Positions 8,007 through 15,946 of a stretch of DNA of 64,000 bases are shown here, one piece after another; position 1 is the first letter of the stretch, and each line of letters starts with the position of its first letter. Position numbers and translations under genes: made by a program. Source of the DNA: Marinococcus sp. PL1-022 (GTDB taxonomy: Bacteria; Bacillota; Bacilli; Bacillales; Marinococcaceae); the NCBI RefSeq assembly GCF_033845285.1, contig NZ_JAWXCX010000001.1, forward strand, positions 1,255,495 to 1,319,494, written 5' to 3'. Below the pieces are notes generated by a model, which was not told where the DNA came from, did no database searches, and saw nothing but the letters and a program-made list of their open reading frames with translations.

Positions 8007-8693
8007 TTAAAAATCAGTTTTAACCGCTCTCGCAATCACAAGATAAGCAATTAAAAATCCGGCGATGCCAAGGGTAACAGGGACCGCAGCAAGGGAATAA
8101 AGCGTATCGGTATTATTCATTGGAGAAGAAAGAAGAGTAATAATCAGGATAGAGGAAACAATCGTCGCGGGTACGGAATACTTTCTCATTCCAAAAAATA
8201 AGGGAATCAGGGCTATCCCGGCCGAACTCAGGGCAGACAGAAGGACGCGCAATCCTCTTTCAGTAAACATCTCCAGGGTGAAGGGCTCGCTGATGTAGTG
8301 AAAAATGGAGTTGAGGAAGGTGAAGCCGCCAAATACAATGATATTCGAAAACAGGATAAAAACAAACGTCAGTATGCTTACGATCAGCATTTTTGCGAGC
8401 AGCAATTTTTTGCGGCTGACCGGGTACATAAACAATACGGTGATCGTTTTATCGCGGAATTCTTCTACTACTAAATGAGAAAGAAGCACAGAAGCATAGA
8501 TCACAAAAGAGGCGACAATTAAAGTTTCCATGGTAGTAAATAAACTTTCATAGCTCATTAAAAGCTCTGTCGCATCTTTGTCTATCCTAAAGAGCAGGAA
8601 TAAACCAAGGATGCCCGCATTGATTGCTAAAAAGGTCAGCAGCAGATTTTCTGTATTTATTTTTTTCGTTTCGAGCTTCATCAGATTAAGCAT
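8007..8693 (-). CDS. ABC-2 type permease of a bacitracin-type exporter
   Basis: Six hydrophobic segments in 228 aa, the layout of an ABC-2 family permease. It is the membrane partner of the ATPase just upstream, whose end it overlaps by 8 bp. Order and lengths (regulator, kinase, ATPase of about 308 aa, permease of 228 aa) recall the ycbLMNO locus of Bacillus subtilis. Such modules usually export or detoxify peptide antibiotics or lipid-targeting compounds; the substrate here is not known. Start ATG at 8693 with GGAGG about 8 nt upstream inside the ATPase gene. Confidence 0.85.
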   Translation of the reverse strand: MLNLMKLETKKINTENLLLTFLAINAGILGLFLLFRIDKDATELLMSYESLFTTMETLIVASFVIYASVLLSHLVVEEFRDKTITVLFMYPVSRKKLLLAKMLIVSILTFVFILFSNIIVFGGFTFLNSIFHYISEPFTLEMFTERGLRVLLSALSSAGIALIPLFFGMRKYSVPATIVSSILIITLLSSPMNNTDTLYSLAAVPVTLGIAGFLIAYLVIARAVKTDF

Positions 8694-9612
8694 GGCTGCG
8701 GCCTCCTTCCATCAAATGCAGGAAATAATCCTCTAAGGACTGGCTTTTTTTCGTGATGGATGCAATTTCAATCTGATGCGTGACGAGCGCCTGGATAATA
8801 TCATGCTGGGGCACCGTGCTGTCGTAGATATGAATTAATTCTTCGGGTTCCTTGATTCGAAAATTTTTAATGTGAAGGTCATTTGCCAGTACGAACGCAG
8901 CTCGGGTACGTTCGTGCACGCTTAGTTCAATATGCTCCACGTGATTGCTGTGAATCCGGTCCATTGACGTTTCCTCGAGCAGCTGTCCGTCCCGGATTAC
9001 GCCTATCGTATCTGCAATCTGCTCGATTTCTCCCAGAATGTGGCTGGAAATTAATAACGTCGTGCCGTATTCTCTGCTGAGCGTTAAAAACAAATCCCGT
9101 AATTCGCGGATTCCTACGGGATCCAGGCCGTTGACAGGCTCGTCCAGCACGAGCACCTCGGGCCGGGTGATAATCGCTCTTGCAATGGCCAGCCGCTGCT
9201 TCATTCCGAGCGAAAATGCTTTTACGGGCTTCTTTTCGACGTTCACCAGATGAACCAGCTGCAATGCCTCCGCGATGGCTCCTTTTTTGTAGTAGCCCAT
9301 GTAGCTGCAGTGAAGCTCTAAGTTTTCCTGAGCGGAAAGCCTTTCATAAAAGATAGGGTAGTCAATGATACTTCCCATGCGCTTTAACCGTTCCACAGAA
9401 GAGGCGGTCACTTTTTCACCGAGAAGTTCAATTTCGCCGCTTGTGGGCGTCACAAGACTTGTGATCATCTTCATGACGGTGGTTTTTCCTGCCCCGTTCG
9501 GACCCAGGAATCCGTAAATCTCTCCTTTTTTCACCCGCATATTTACATCGGTTACCACAGAGCTTCCCTTGTAGGCCTTGGTTAATCTATTGGTTTGAAT
9601 GACGTAGCTCAT
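8686..9612 (-). CDS. ABC transporter ATP-binding protein (BcrA-like)
   Basis: The 308-aa ATPase carries Walker A (GPNGAGKTT, residues ~38-46), an ABC signature (FSLGMKQRLA), Walker B (VLVLDEP) followed by VNGLDP, and the switch His in ISSHI. A C-terminal extension of about 90 residues is typical of BcrA/NatA-type exporters. A strong AAGGAGGG site lies 8 nt before the ATG. It pairs with the overlapping ABC-2 permease. A 100-nt gap separates it from the kinase gene, where an independent target promoter is likely. Confidence 0.92.
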   Translation of the reverse strand: MSYVIQTNRLTKAYKGSSVVTDVNMRVKKGEIYGFLGPNGAGKTTVMKMITSLVTPTSGEIELLGEKVTASSVERLKRMGSIIDYPIFYERLSAQENLELHCSYMGYYKKGAIAEALQLVHLVNVEKKPVKAFSLGMKQRLAIARAIITRPEVLVLDEPVNGLDPVGIRELRDLFLTLSREYGTTLLISSHILGEIEQIADTIGVIRDGQLLEETSMDRIHSNHVEHIELSVHERTRAAFVLANDLHIKNFRIKEPEELIHIYDSTVPQHDIIQALVTHQIEIASITKKSQSLEDYFLHLMEGGRSHA

Positions 9613-9640
9613 ATCCAGCCCTCCTTTTCGTTATAGCTTC

Positions 9641-9646
9641 ATTATA
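9641..9646 (-). promoter_or_regulatory. Candidate promoter of the ABC operon
   Basis: On the minus strand the gap between kinase and ATPase genes has TATAAT at 9646-9641 but no good -35. Upstream lie two GTAAGA half-sites in the 9670-9700 region. A weak -35 with upstream repeats is what an activator-dependent target of the neighbouring response regulator would look like. Binding is inference. Confidence 0.45.
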
Positions 9647-9712
9647 GCGAGCGAAAGTGTCTTTTTTCTTACCAAATCCTTAAGTAAATCTTACTTTTCG
9701 AAAAGGCTGCTC

Positions 9713-10642
9713 TTATCCTTGTGGGAAGGTGAGGATAAAGGCCGTTTTTTGATAGGGGGCGCTGATATATTCGATGGTGCCATTCATCTGCTCGGTTAAC
9801 CGCTTGGAAATCGTTAAACCGAGGCCGCTTCCTTTCCCGGAAGCATTCTTGAAAACGGTACTCGTATACAGGCGCTCGAAAATCCGGTTTTGGGCGGAAG
9901 CATCAATGCCCGGGCCTTTATCGGAGACTTCGATTGTTAGCGTCCCGTTATATCCGCTTAACGCCAGTCCAATGAATTTGCCGTCGCTGCCATAGCGGAT
10001 GGCGTTTGACAATAAATTGTTTAAGACACGGGTGAACGCTTCTTCATCACCATAGAAGTAAAGAGGCTCCTCCGGAATATCGATGCTCACGTCGAATTCC
10101 TGCATCGTCAGCGTATCGTGATACCCTAAAATGACCTGGCGGCACACTTCATTGGCATGTATGCGCTTTTCGTCCAGCTCCCAGTCGCCGGACTCGAGCT
10201 TTGCCAGGTCAAAAAACGTATTGATCAACCCTGCTGCCCCAACAACTTTGGCAGCCGCTCTTTCCAGCAAAACGGCTCGCTCTTCAGCCGTATTCTGCAT
10301 GTCATGCTGGAGATTTTCAATATAGCCTAAAATCACGGTCAGCGGTGTTTTTAGGTCATGTGAAATGTTTGTGAGCATACGATTGGTGGAGGCACGCATG
10401 CGGGCATTATCAGCCACAAACTCCTGGTGATCGTCGAGCAGATGGTTGATTTCATTTAACAACTGCTGGAGCTGTTTGTCCTCTGTCTGTAATAAAATTC
10501 GTTCGGAGGAGCGGCTGGAGGTGAGTGCATTAATTTTAGCGGAAATATATTGGACATCGCGGTGCAGCTTATTTCGGGTAAGGTACTGCTGATAAAGAAG
10601 CAGGAGTAAAAAAATGGAAATGATCGAAAGGATGATTATCAT
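9713..10642 (-). CDS. Sensor histidine kinase
   Basis: A membrane-anchored kinase of 309 aa with one N-terminal helix (ILSIISIFLLLLLY) and almost no extracellular sensor, followed by a coiled linker, the H-box (ISHDLKTPLTVILGY, phosphoacceptor His near residue 95), N box (NNLLSNAIRYG), G1 (DKGPGID) and G2 (GKGSGLGL). Kinases with no sensing domain next to ABC exporters often take their signal from the transporter or sense within the membrane. It starts in an ATGA overlap with the regulator gene, with GGAG 8 nt upstream. Confidence 0.93.
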   Translation of the reverse strand: MIIILSIISIFLLLLLYQQYLTRNKLHRDVQYISAKINALTSSRSSERILLQTEDKQLQQLLNEINHLLDDHQEFVADNARMRASTNRMLTNISHDLKTPLTVILGYIENLQHDMQNTAEERAVLLERAAAKVVGAAGLINTFFDLAKLESGDWELDEKRIHANEVCRQVILGYHDTLTMQEFDVSIDIPEEPLYFYGDEEAFTRVLNNLLSNAIRYGSDGKFIGLALSGYNGTLTIEVSDKGPGIDASAQNRIFERLYTSTVFKNASGKGSGLGLTISKRLTEQMNGTIEYISAPYQKTAFILTFPQG

Positions 10643-11349
10643 GGGCTTAACTCCAATTTGTATCCAATCCCCCAGATCGTTTTTATGTACACGGGGGCGG
10701 AAGGGTCTGATTCAATTTTGCTGCGCAGGCGGCGAATGTGGACGTTGATCACGTTTTCATCTCCGTAGTAGCTTTCCTTCCAGACACTTTCAAACAGCTG
10801 GCCTTTGGTGAAAACGTGATTGGGGCGGGCGGCGAGCAAGCTTAAAATTTGAAATTCCTTGGCGGTCAGACTGATGAGCTTACCGTTTTTTTCCACCGTA
10901 AAATTTTCCGGATCGATAACCAGGTCCAGGACCGTGATTTTATTTCCATCTTGCAAAGAAGCGGGCGGGGTATACTGGGTGGACCGTCGTAGGGCTGCAT
11001 GCACCCTTGCGGTCAGCTCGAGGAGAGAGAACGGCTTTCCGATATAATCGTCCGCCCCAAAGCCGAGGCCCAACGCCTTATCGACATCGCTGTCCTTGGC
11101 CGAAATAATCAAAATCGGCATCGAATGGGCTTTTCGGACCTCCTGCACGATGTCGATGCCATTTCTGGAAGGGAGCATCAGGTCAAGCAGGAGTAAATCA
11201 ATACGCTCCCGGGAAAAAAGCACAAGTGCTTCGTCGCCGTCAAAGGCCGAGATTACCCTGTATCCCTCCTTCTTTAAATGGCTGGACACGAGGCTGTGAA
11301 TTTCTTCATCGTCCTCCACGAATAAAATGGTTTCATTCAATGTACTCAT
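10639..11349 (-). CDS. OmpR-family response regulator
   Basis: Receiver domain (acidic pocket EDDEE, phosphoacceptor Asp in LLLLDLMLPSRNGID, Lys in GKPF) followed by an OmpR/PhoB winged helix (LTAKEFQILSLLAARP, then VINVHIRRLRSKIE, IKTIWGIGYKLE). 236 aa. It is first in the two-component unit and probably activates the ABC genes downstream. The ATG at 11349 directly abuts its AAAAGGA site; a TTG three codons later at 11340 has better spacing (about 9 nt), so the protein may start there. Confidence 0.93.
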   Translation of the reverse strand: MSTLNETILFVEDDEEIHSLVSSHLKKEGYRVISAFDGDEALVLFSRERIDLLLLDLMLPSRNGIDIVQEVRKAHSMPILIISAKDSDVDKALGLGFGADDYIGKPFSLLELTARVHAALRRSTQYTPPASLQDGNKITVLDLVIDPENFTVEKNGKLISLTAKEFQILSLLAARPNHVFTKGQLFESVWKESYYGDENVINVHIRRLRSKIESDPSAPVYIKTIWGIGYKLELSP

Positions 11350-11573
11350 TCCTTTTTATATTCATTATTGTTCGTAACTCTAATGTAAATAAAAATCTTT
11401 TATGTACAATAAGCATTGAAAAAGCAATTCATTTCCCGGTGATTGATGCTGCAATGCTGTTAATGTCTATTTTTAACTTTTTAAGTGCGAATGGCAACGT
11501 TATTTTACTGACCATACCACTCTATTTGATACAATGGAAGGAAAATACAATTGAGATGAAAGAAGGAAATGTC

Positions 11574-12395
11574 ATGAAAAAATCGACAATCATTCTTCCT
11601 TTTCTGGGACTGATACTCAGCACAGGGCTCATCGGATGCATCGGCGGGGAAACTTTTTCTGAAAGTGCCGGGACCCAGGAAGCGTCTACGAATAGCGATA
11701 ACAGCCAGGAGGAAGAGAGCGCCGATACCTCCAGTGATCAGAAAGGGGAGACGCAGCCTCAGGGTGGGAAGGAATCCTCCGAAACGTCATCAGAGCAGTC
11801 CCCTGAAGGTGTGCGTCAGGAATTGGTGATGGATGAAGACCAGATTTTCCTGCCGTCCAGTTTTCCCGGCCACTCAACTGAAAATGTGCTCGTTTCTGTA
11901 GCTTCCAACAATGATCAAACCTATAGCGTGCAGTACCAGACCAGTAATGGAGAGCCTCTCGTGCATGTTACAGGTTCACGGTTTGCCAGTAAACAGGAAG
12001 CAGTGGAGGAGCTGGAGTCTTTTCAAAACGGGAAAAAGGTAGGGCCATTCGAGCAGGGAGGGGAGGATCTTGGCTATGGTATTACCGGGTACGGCGAGGG
12101 TGCTGCGGGAAGCCAGTACTTCAGCTGGGAGGAAGGTAATTGGCTTTTAAGTCTCTCCTCTGCGACTGAAGACGAAATTGATCATCCGGCAGTCGCCCGG
12201 GAGATCGTGGAATATCTTGAGAGCCATACCCTCCCGGCTCCAGGTGAACTGGGCGTGGTGGATATCCATTATGACCGGGGAAGCGAAGACGTCACCGTGG
12301 ATATTCGCTGGCAGGACGGCAGGATGGTGTATGAATTAAGAACCGGACATACCCCACTGGAAGCAATGCAGATGGTAACGTCCATGGAGAAATAG
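11574..12395 (+). CDS. Secreted lipoprotein, paralog of the 46.5-kb lipoprotein
   Basis: A 273-aa protein with a signal peptide ending in a lipobox (GLIGC, Cys22), a long Ser/Glu/Gln-rich linker to about residue 80, and a conserved C-terminal domain. It shares that domain with the lipoprotein at 46509-47321: both have FLPSSFPG or KLPSHFPG, SVASNN, TSxGEPL-HVT, and a closing GVVDIxY with SEDVTVDIRWQ. The domain is not one I can name. AAGGA lies 7 nt before the ATG at 11574; the frame is open upstream but those residues do not form a signal peptide. Anchored to the outer face of the membrane. Confidence 0.83.
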   Translation: MKKSTIILPFLGLILSTGLIGCIGGETFSESAGTQEASTNSDNSQEEESADTSSDQKGETQPQGGKESSETSSEQSPEGVRQELVMDEDQIFLPSSFPGHSTENVLVSVASNNDQTYSVQYQTSNGEPLVHVTGSRFASKQEAVEELESFQNGKKVGPFEQGGEDLGYGITGYGEGAAGSQYFSWEEGNWLLSLSSATEDEIDHPAVAREIVEYLESHTLPAPGELGVVDIHYDRGSEDVTVDIRWQDGRMVYELRTGHTPLEAMQMVTSMEK

Positions 12396-12430
12396 ATGAT
12401 TACTCATATTTCCTCCATAAGACAAAAATA

Positions 12431-12483
12431 CTCCCCCCTAAGTAAAACAGACGATTTATTTCATCTGACTCCTTAGAGGGGAG
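12431..12483 (-). terminator. Two-stem terminator of the ABC-F gene
   Basis: A 12-bp outer stem with one mismatch (12431-12442 with 12472-12483) encloses a smaller CAGACGA/TCATCTG hairpin. On the minus strand it ends in TATTTTTG. It lies about 100 nt past the ABC-F stop and may also stop the lipoprotein transcript. Confidence 0.6.
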
Positions 12484-12581
12484 CATATTATTGCCTGGAG
12501 AGTGTCTTTAACAGATTTTTAAAAGCACACTTCAGAAGCCCTCCCGTATTGACGTCTTCCTTTACCTGTCATCCTTATACA

Positions 12582-14231
12582 CTATTCGTGACGTTGAAGA
12601 AGCTGAGCCTCCTGCCGTTTTTGAACTGCGTAGGCATACGTGCCTTCGTATTTTTGCAATACTCCGGAGTCCAGCCAGTACGTAACCGTAAAGAGCTGGT
12701 TCAAAAAATATCGGTCGTGTGAGATCGTGATAATGGTGCCGGGAAACTGCTTCAACGCTTCTTCCAGCGCTTCCTGGGATTCAATATCCAAATGATTGGT
12801 CGGCTCGTCGAGCACAAGAACATTGATATCTTCATACATCATCTGAGCGATTCGCAGACGGGTGCGCTCGCCGCCACTCAAATCGTGCGTCCGTTTGAAC
12901 ACATCGGCACCGTAAAACAGAAACTGGGCCAGAATATTCCGGGCCTGACCTTCATCCACACGGGCCGTCTCGCGAAAGGCCTCTAGAACTGTGGCGGAAG
13001 CGTGAAAAGTTTCCATATGCTGCGTCATTCGCCCAAAACAGACGTTGCTGCCGATATCTATGATGCCTTTATCAGGTTTGATTTCTCCGGTGAGAATCCG
13101 CATTAGCGTAGTTTTGCCGGAACCATTGGCCCCGACGATCGCGACCCGTTCACCCATCCGGATATGCATATCGATCGAATGAAACAGTGTCCTTTGGTCC
13201 CACTCTTTAGCGATATCGACCATGGTCACTACATCATTGCCAGTACGCTGGGATTGGGCGAGCTGCACACGCATGGACGGGCGGTGCAGCAGGGGCTTGG
13301 GGAGCACTTCCATTTTCGCCAGTGCTTTTTCCATGCTTTTCGCCTGGCGATGCATGCCGGCGTTGGGCGGGTTGGCCCGATTCGCCCATTCCTTCAATTG
13401 CTTGATGCTTTGCTTCATTTTTTTAATTTTCTTTTGCTGGTCCTCGTACTGCTGAAACTGCCGCATCAGGTTTTCTTCTTTTGTTTGGACGTACGCATGA
13501 TACGGGGACTCGTACAGGGTGACCGACTGATCCTCCACATCGGCGATTCGTGTAGCGGTATCGGCCAGCAGCGAACGGTCGTGTGAAACGAGGACCACAG
13601 TTCCTGGATAATGATGAATATACTCCGTCAGCCATTCGAGTGCAGCTACATCCAGATGATTGGTTGGCTCGTCCAAAAGCAGAACGTCCGGCTGTCGAAG
13701 AAGCAGGCATGCAAGCCCGACCTTGGTTCGTTCGCCGCCGCTTATCGTGCTCCAGGCCGATGTCAGCTGGTGCTCGATGCCGAGGCCGGCACTCACGCTC
13801 CGCATTCGTCTTTCCATTTCATAGCCGCCGGCATCATGAAAGGCGTCCTGTTTCATTCCGTATTGATGCATCACTTGCTCCAAATGTTTTGGGTCATGGA
13901 GATCCGCCATTTGCTGTTCCAGAACGCGCAACTCCTGCTGGAGCTTGTAAAGATCGTGAAATTCACGCTGCAGGACATTGGCCACTGTGGTTTCATCGTT
14001 TTCTACCGGTCTTTGTCTTAACCGTCCCACGGTAAAGCCTTTTTTTCGGGACACCGTTCCCTGATCAAGTGGGGCTGAGCCGTCCATTACCCGCAGCAGG
14101 GTAGATTTTCCACTGCCGTTGCGGCCGACAACGCCGAGGCGGTCGCCCTGATAAACCTCCAGATGCATCTGCCGAAGGACGGTATCGCCGCCCTGGATGA
14201 TTGTTCCGCGTTGAATGCTGAGTGCTATCAT
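12582..14231 (-). CDS. ABC-F family ATPase (possible ribosome-protection protein)
   Basis: A soluble 549-aa protein with two ABC cassettes and no membrane segments: Walker A GRNGSGKST and GANGSGKTT, signatures ISGGERTKV and LSGGERTRL, and LLLDEPTNHLD / LVLDEPTNHLD Walker B regions, joined by the charged helical linker that defines ABC-F (about residues 225-300). ABC-F proteins act on the ribosome, either as translation factors or by dislodging antibiotics. The ATG at 14231 is chosen because AGGAGG lies 7 nt upstream. The elaborate leader upstream argues for antibiotic-inducible resistance rather than housekeeping. Confidence 0.93.
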   Translation of the reverse strand: MIALSIQRGTIIQGGDTVLRQMHLEVYQGDRLGVVGRNGSGKSTLLRVMDGSAPLDQGTVSRKKGFTVGRLRQRPVENDETTVANVLQREFHDLYKLQQELRVLEQQMADLHDPKHLEQVMHQYGMKQDAFHDAGGYEMERRMRSVSAGLGIEHQLTSAWSTISGGERTKVGLACLLLRQPDVLLLDEPTNHLDVAALEWLTEYIHHYPGTVVLVSHDRSLLADTATRIADVEDQSVTLYESPYHAYVQTKEENLMRQFQQYEDQQKKIKKMKQSIKQLKEWANRANPPNAGMHRQAKSMEKALAKMEVLPKPLLHRPSMRVQLAQSQRTGNDVVTMVDIAKEWDQRTLFHSIDMHIRMGERVAIVGANGSGKTTLMRILTGEIKPDKGIIDIGSNVCFGRMTQHMETFHASATVLEAFRETARVDEGQARNILAQFLFYGADVFKRTHDLSGGERTRLRIAQMMYEDINVLVLDEPTNHLDIESQEALEEALKQFPGTIITISHDRYFLNQLFTVTYWLDSGVLQKYEGTYAYAVQKRQEAQLLQRHE

Positions 14232-14238
14232 GATTATT

Positions 14239-14261
14239 CCTCCTGGTTGACCACCAGGAAG
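14239..14261 (-). promoter_or_regulatory. Hairpin masking the ABC-F ribosome binding site
   Basis: On the transcript CTTCCTGGT pairs with ACCAGGAGG (nine pairs, one G-U) around the loop GGTCA. The 3' arm contains the AGGAGG Shine-Dalgarno, so this fold would block initiation. Confidence 0.65.
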
Positions 14262-14275
14262 ATGGTTTCGGCACA

Positions 14276-14308
14276 TCAAAAAGAGCCGAAGAAACGTCTT
14301 CGACTCTT
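14276..14308 (-). terminator. Leader terminator (attenuator) upstream of the ABC-F gene
   Basis: On the minus strand AAGAGTCGAAGA and TCTTCGGCTCTT form a 12-bp stem (one G-U) with a CGTT loop, followed by TTTTTGA. It lies between the leader ORF and the ABC-F start, about 45 nt upstream of the ATG, so it would end transcription prematurely. Confidence 0.78.
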
Positions 14309-14351
14309 GAGTCTGTCTGCGTGGGACAGGATCAAAGGTGAACGTCTCTTC
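14288..14351 (-). promoter_or_regulatory. Alternative antiterminator pairing
   Basis: The minus-strand segment 14351-14342 (GAAGAGACGT) can pair with 14297-14288 (ACGTTTCTTC), ten pairs with one G-U. The second segment covers the loop and much of the 3' arm of the leader terminator, so the two folds exclude each other. The first segment starts immediately after the leader ORF stop codon. Confidence 0.6.
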
Positions 14352-14486
14352 CTAGTGGTCGTTATTTGCCATGGTCTGTACCGTCTGTTGGACATACGTA
14401 TCCCCTGGGAGAAAAACCATCGCAAAAACGGAACGGCACAAATACATAAACCGGTCGAGTGCCGAACCACTATGAGAAATATTCAC
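14352..14486 (-). CDS. Leader peptide of the ABC-F gene, 44 aa
   Basis: A GTG-initiated frame of 44 codons with a near-perfect ribosome binding site (AAGGAGGG, 7 nt upstream). It begins MNISHSGSALDRFMYLC and ends QTMANNDH. The TAG stop directly abuts the 5' arm of the antiterminator, so ribosome occupancy at the end of the ORF would change leader folding. In known ribosome-mediated attenuation of ABC-F resistance genes, drug-slowed ribosomes on such leaders let transcription continue. The peptide is longer than most leaders and has a weakly hydrophobic centre, so a function of its own is not excluded. Confidence 0.65.
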   Translation of the reverse strand: MNISHSGSALDRFMYLCRSVFAMVFLPGDTYVQQTVQTMANNDH

Positions 14487-14517
14487 CTTAATCCCTCCTT
14501 CCAATTTTTGTATTATT

Positions 14518-14546
14518 ACTGTACCATGTTCATCAGCAGAGAGCAA
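14518..14546 (-). promoter_or_regulatory. Sigma-A promoter of the ABC-F leader
   Basis: On the minus strand TTGCTC (14546-14541), 17 bp, TACAGT (14523-14518). The predicted start is near 14511, about 12 nt upstream of the leader's Shine-Dalgarno. Confidence 0.6.
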
Positions 14547-14595
14547 TAGTCCCGCGCACATAAAGCATTTTCTTATAGAGACGGTCAAAGATAAA

Positions 14596-14772
14596 GTGGA
14601 TGATTTTCTCGTCCGGAAGCAGGAAAAAAAGCGGGAAAATCGGAGAAGAAAGGGAATAACAGTCCTTGTCCTGCTCGGGGTGACCGCTTTGTTTTATCTG
14701 GGTTCACATCTGTTCGGCTACAGCACAGAGACCTTTGAAGCCATTACGGATACGCTGAGCCGTCACGATTAA
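14596..14772 (+). CDS. Possible small single-pass membrane protein
   Basis: A frame ending at the TAA at 14770-14772 encodes a highly charged N-terminus (VRKQEKKRENRRRKG), a hydrophobic helix (ITVLVLLGVTALFYLGSHLF) and a polar tail. The frame is open from the ABC-F promoter region, but no start codon with a ribosome binding site is visible; GTG at 14596 is a placeholder. The pattern looks protein-like, so this may be a real gene with an unusual start or a decayed one. Confidence 0.35.
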   Translation: MDDFLVRKQEKKRENRRRKGITVLVLLGVTALFYLGSHLFGYSTETFEAITDTLSRHD

Positions 14773-14873
14773 AAAGCAGTGAACGCAAGAGCCTCCAGGT
14801 AAAGAAATGGGGCTATATTTATTAACTTGATTTAATCAATCCGTCAACAAATACAACAAAGGGGAGAACTGGT

Positions 14874-15182
14874 ATGAACGCATCTTTATGGGAACAGCTT
14901 CGTACACTGAGCATTCAGGAGCCCAAAACCCTGGAGCAAATGGCTTTAAAGCTTTCGGAGGAAGCGGGCGAAGTCGCCGAAGCGGTGCTGGCGTCTTCGG
15001 GCGCCAGTGGAAGTGAGTACAAACAGGCGTCCCGAAATCATATAGATGAAGAATGCATCGATGTCATTTTGGTAGCTGCCGCGATGTTTTATCAATCCGG
15101 TCATGACAACGCTCATATGGAGGAGCTGCTGCAAAAGAAAATGGAGAAATGGCGGACCCATATGGCGAAGCGGGAGGTTTAG
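14874..15182 (+). CDS. MazG-like nucleotide pyrophosphohydrolase
   Basis: An all-helical protein of 102 aa with the MazG metal-binding pattern: EEAGEVAEAV near residue 30 and DEECIDVILVAAAMF near residue 62, giving the E-x-x-E and E-x-x-D ligands. Such proteins hydrolyse nucleoside triphosphates or damaged nucleotides to the monophosphate as housecleaning enzymes; one-domain forms work as oligomers. Start ATG with AAAGGGGAGA about 8 nt upstream. Transcribed alone; a hairpin follows. Confidence 0.83.
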   Translation: MNASLWEQLRTLSIQEPKTLEQMALKLSEEAGEVAEAVLASSGASGSEYKQASRNHIDEECIDVILVAAAMFYQSGHDNAHMEELLQKKMEKWRTHMAKREV

Positions 15183-15219
15183 TTTAAAAACGAAAAAAGC
15201 AGAAATTGGCTGCTGACAA

Positions 15220-15255
15220 GCAGGGTGCGGACATAATTTCCGGGCCCTGTTTTTA
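15220..15255 (+). terminator. Terminator of the MazG-like gene
   Basis: GCAGGGTGCGG and CCGGGCCCTG form an imperfect stem, followed by TTTTTATC. Confidence 0.5.
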
Positions 15256-15335
15256 TCTACATATTGTTTTAATGCTACAGGGAACCTACATGCAAAAGAA
15301 TTATTGCTTAAGATTTGTATAACGTATTTGAAGGT

Positions 15336-15839
15336 TCACGAATTGCCACTCCAAAAGGCATAAACCATGGCCGCAAGCAGAGCCGGTGAAACCCCCACAG
15401 CTATTTCCTCCATGCGAGTTTCCACCGCAGCGTTCCAAAGAAAGCCTGTACGCTTCGTTTCTCCGACACACTCATTTTTCACATAAATATGACCCTGGCC
15501 GTTCCACTGCATTTGAATAGTCACGTCCGGCAGGTGGTTCATGCCAGAGAGTGTTACCGCGTATTTATGCTTGAATACGTGCAGGCTTGTCATATCTGCG
15601 GTATGCATTTGGTTTTGAAAAACGTGCCAGGAGTGTCCTTGGTCAAATAACTGCTGAACGATGGCGTAACGATCGGATGCTTCCATGACGATGTTAACGT
15701 CGTGAACAGGACTTCGGGAAGGGCGGTCATTCCGAGCGTGAAACCAGCGGTGCATCGAGCCGATTTCTGTTTCCCGATCGTACACGGAAAGGGGCTGCGT
15801 TGATGCCCCCCATAAAGGATGCGAATACGTTACTAGCAT
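15336..15839 (-). CDS. Tubby C-terminal-like/LURP-one fold protein
   Basis: A 167-aa soluble, mostly beta-strand protein. Strand patterns such as DVNIVMEASDRYAIVQQ, KHKYAVTLSGMNHLPDVTIQMQW and GHIYVKNECVGE followed by a hydrophobic C-terminal helix (ALLAAMVYAFW) recall the tubby C-terminal-like (YxjI/LURP-one) barrel with its central helix. The role of bacterial members is unknown; the fold suggests membrane-lipid or ligand binding. AAGGAGAG precedes the ATG by 8 nt. A second protein of the same general type lies at 16966-17517. Family call is by pattern only. Confidence 0.6.
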   Translation of the reverse strand: MLVTYSHPLWGASTQPLSVYDRETEIGSMHRWFHARNDRPSRSPVHDVNIVMEASDRYAIVQQLFDQGHSWHVFQNQMHTADMTSLHVFKHKYAVTLSGMNHLPDVTIQMQWNGQGHIYVKNECVGETKRTGFLWNAAVETRMEEIAVGVSPALLAAMVYAFWSGNS

Positions 15840-15946
15840 GGCGGATTCTCTCCTTTATGATTGTTATACAGATAAAATTTTTATATTTTTCTCTAAACGG
15901 TTAGTGGTAAACAACAGGCGTACGCGTAAAGTTGAAATCACTGCTT

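Noticed and set aside
13164-14035. Several + strand frames of 136-150 codons
   Set aside because: All lie opposite the ABC-F gene and have no ribosome binding sites.
14276-14470. A 64-codon minus-strand frame in the ABC-F leader
   Set aside because: It has no binding site and runs through the attenuator; the GTG frame at 14352-14486 with perfect Shine-Dalgarno is the better leader.
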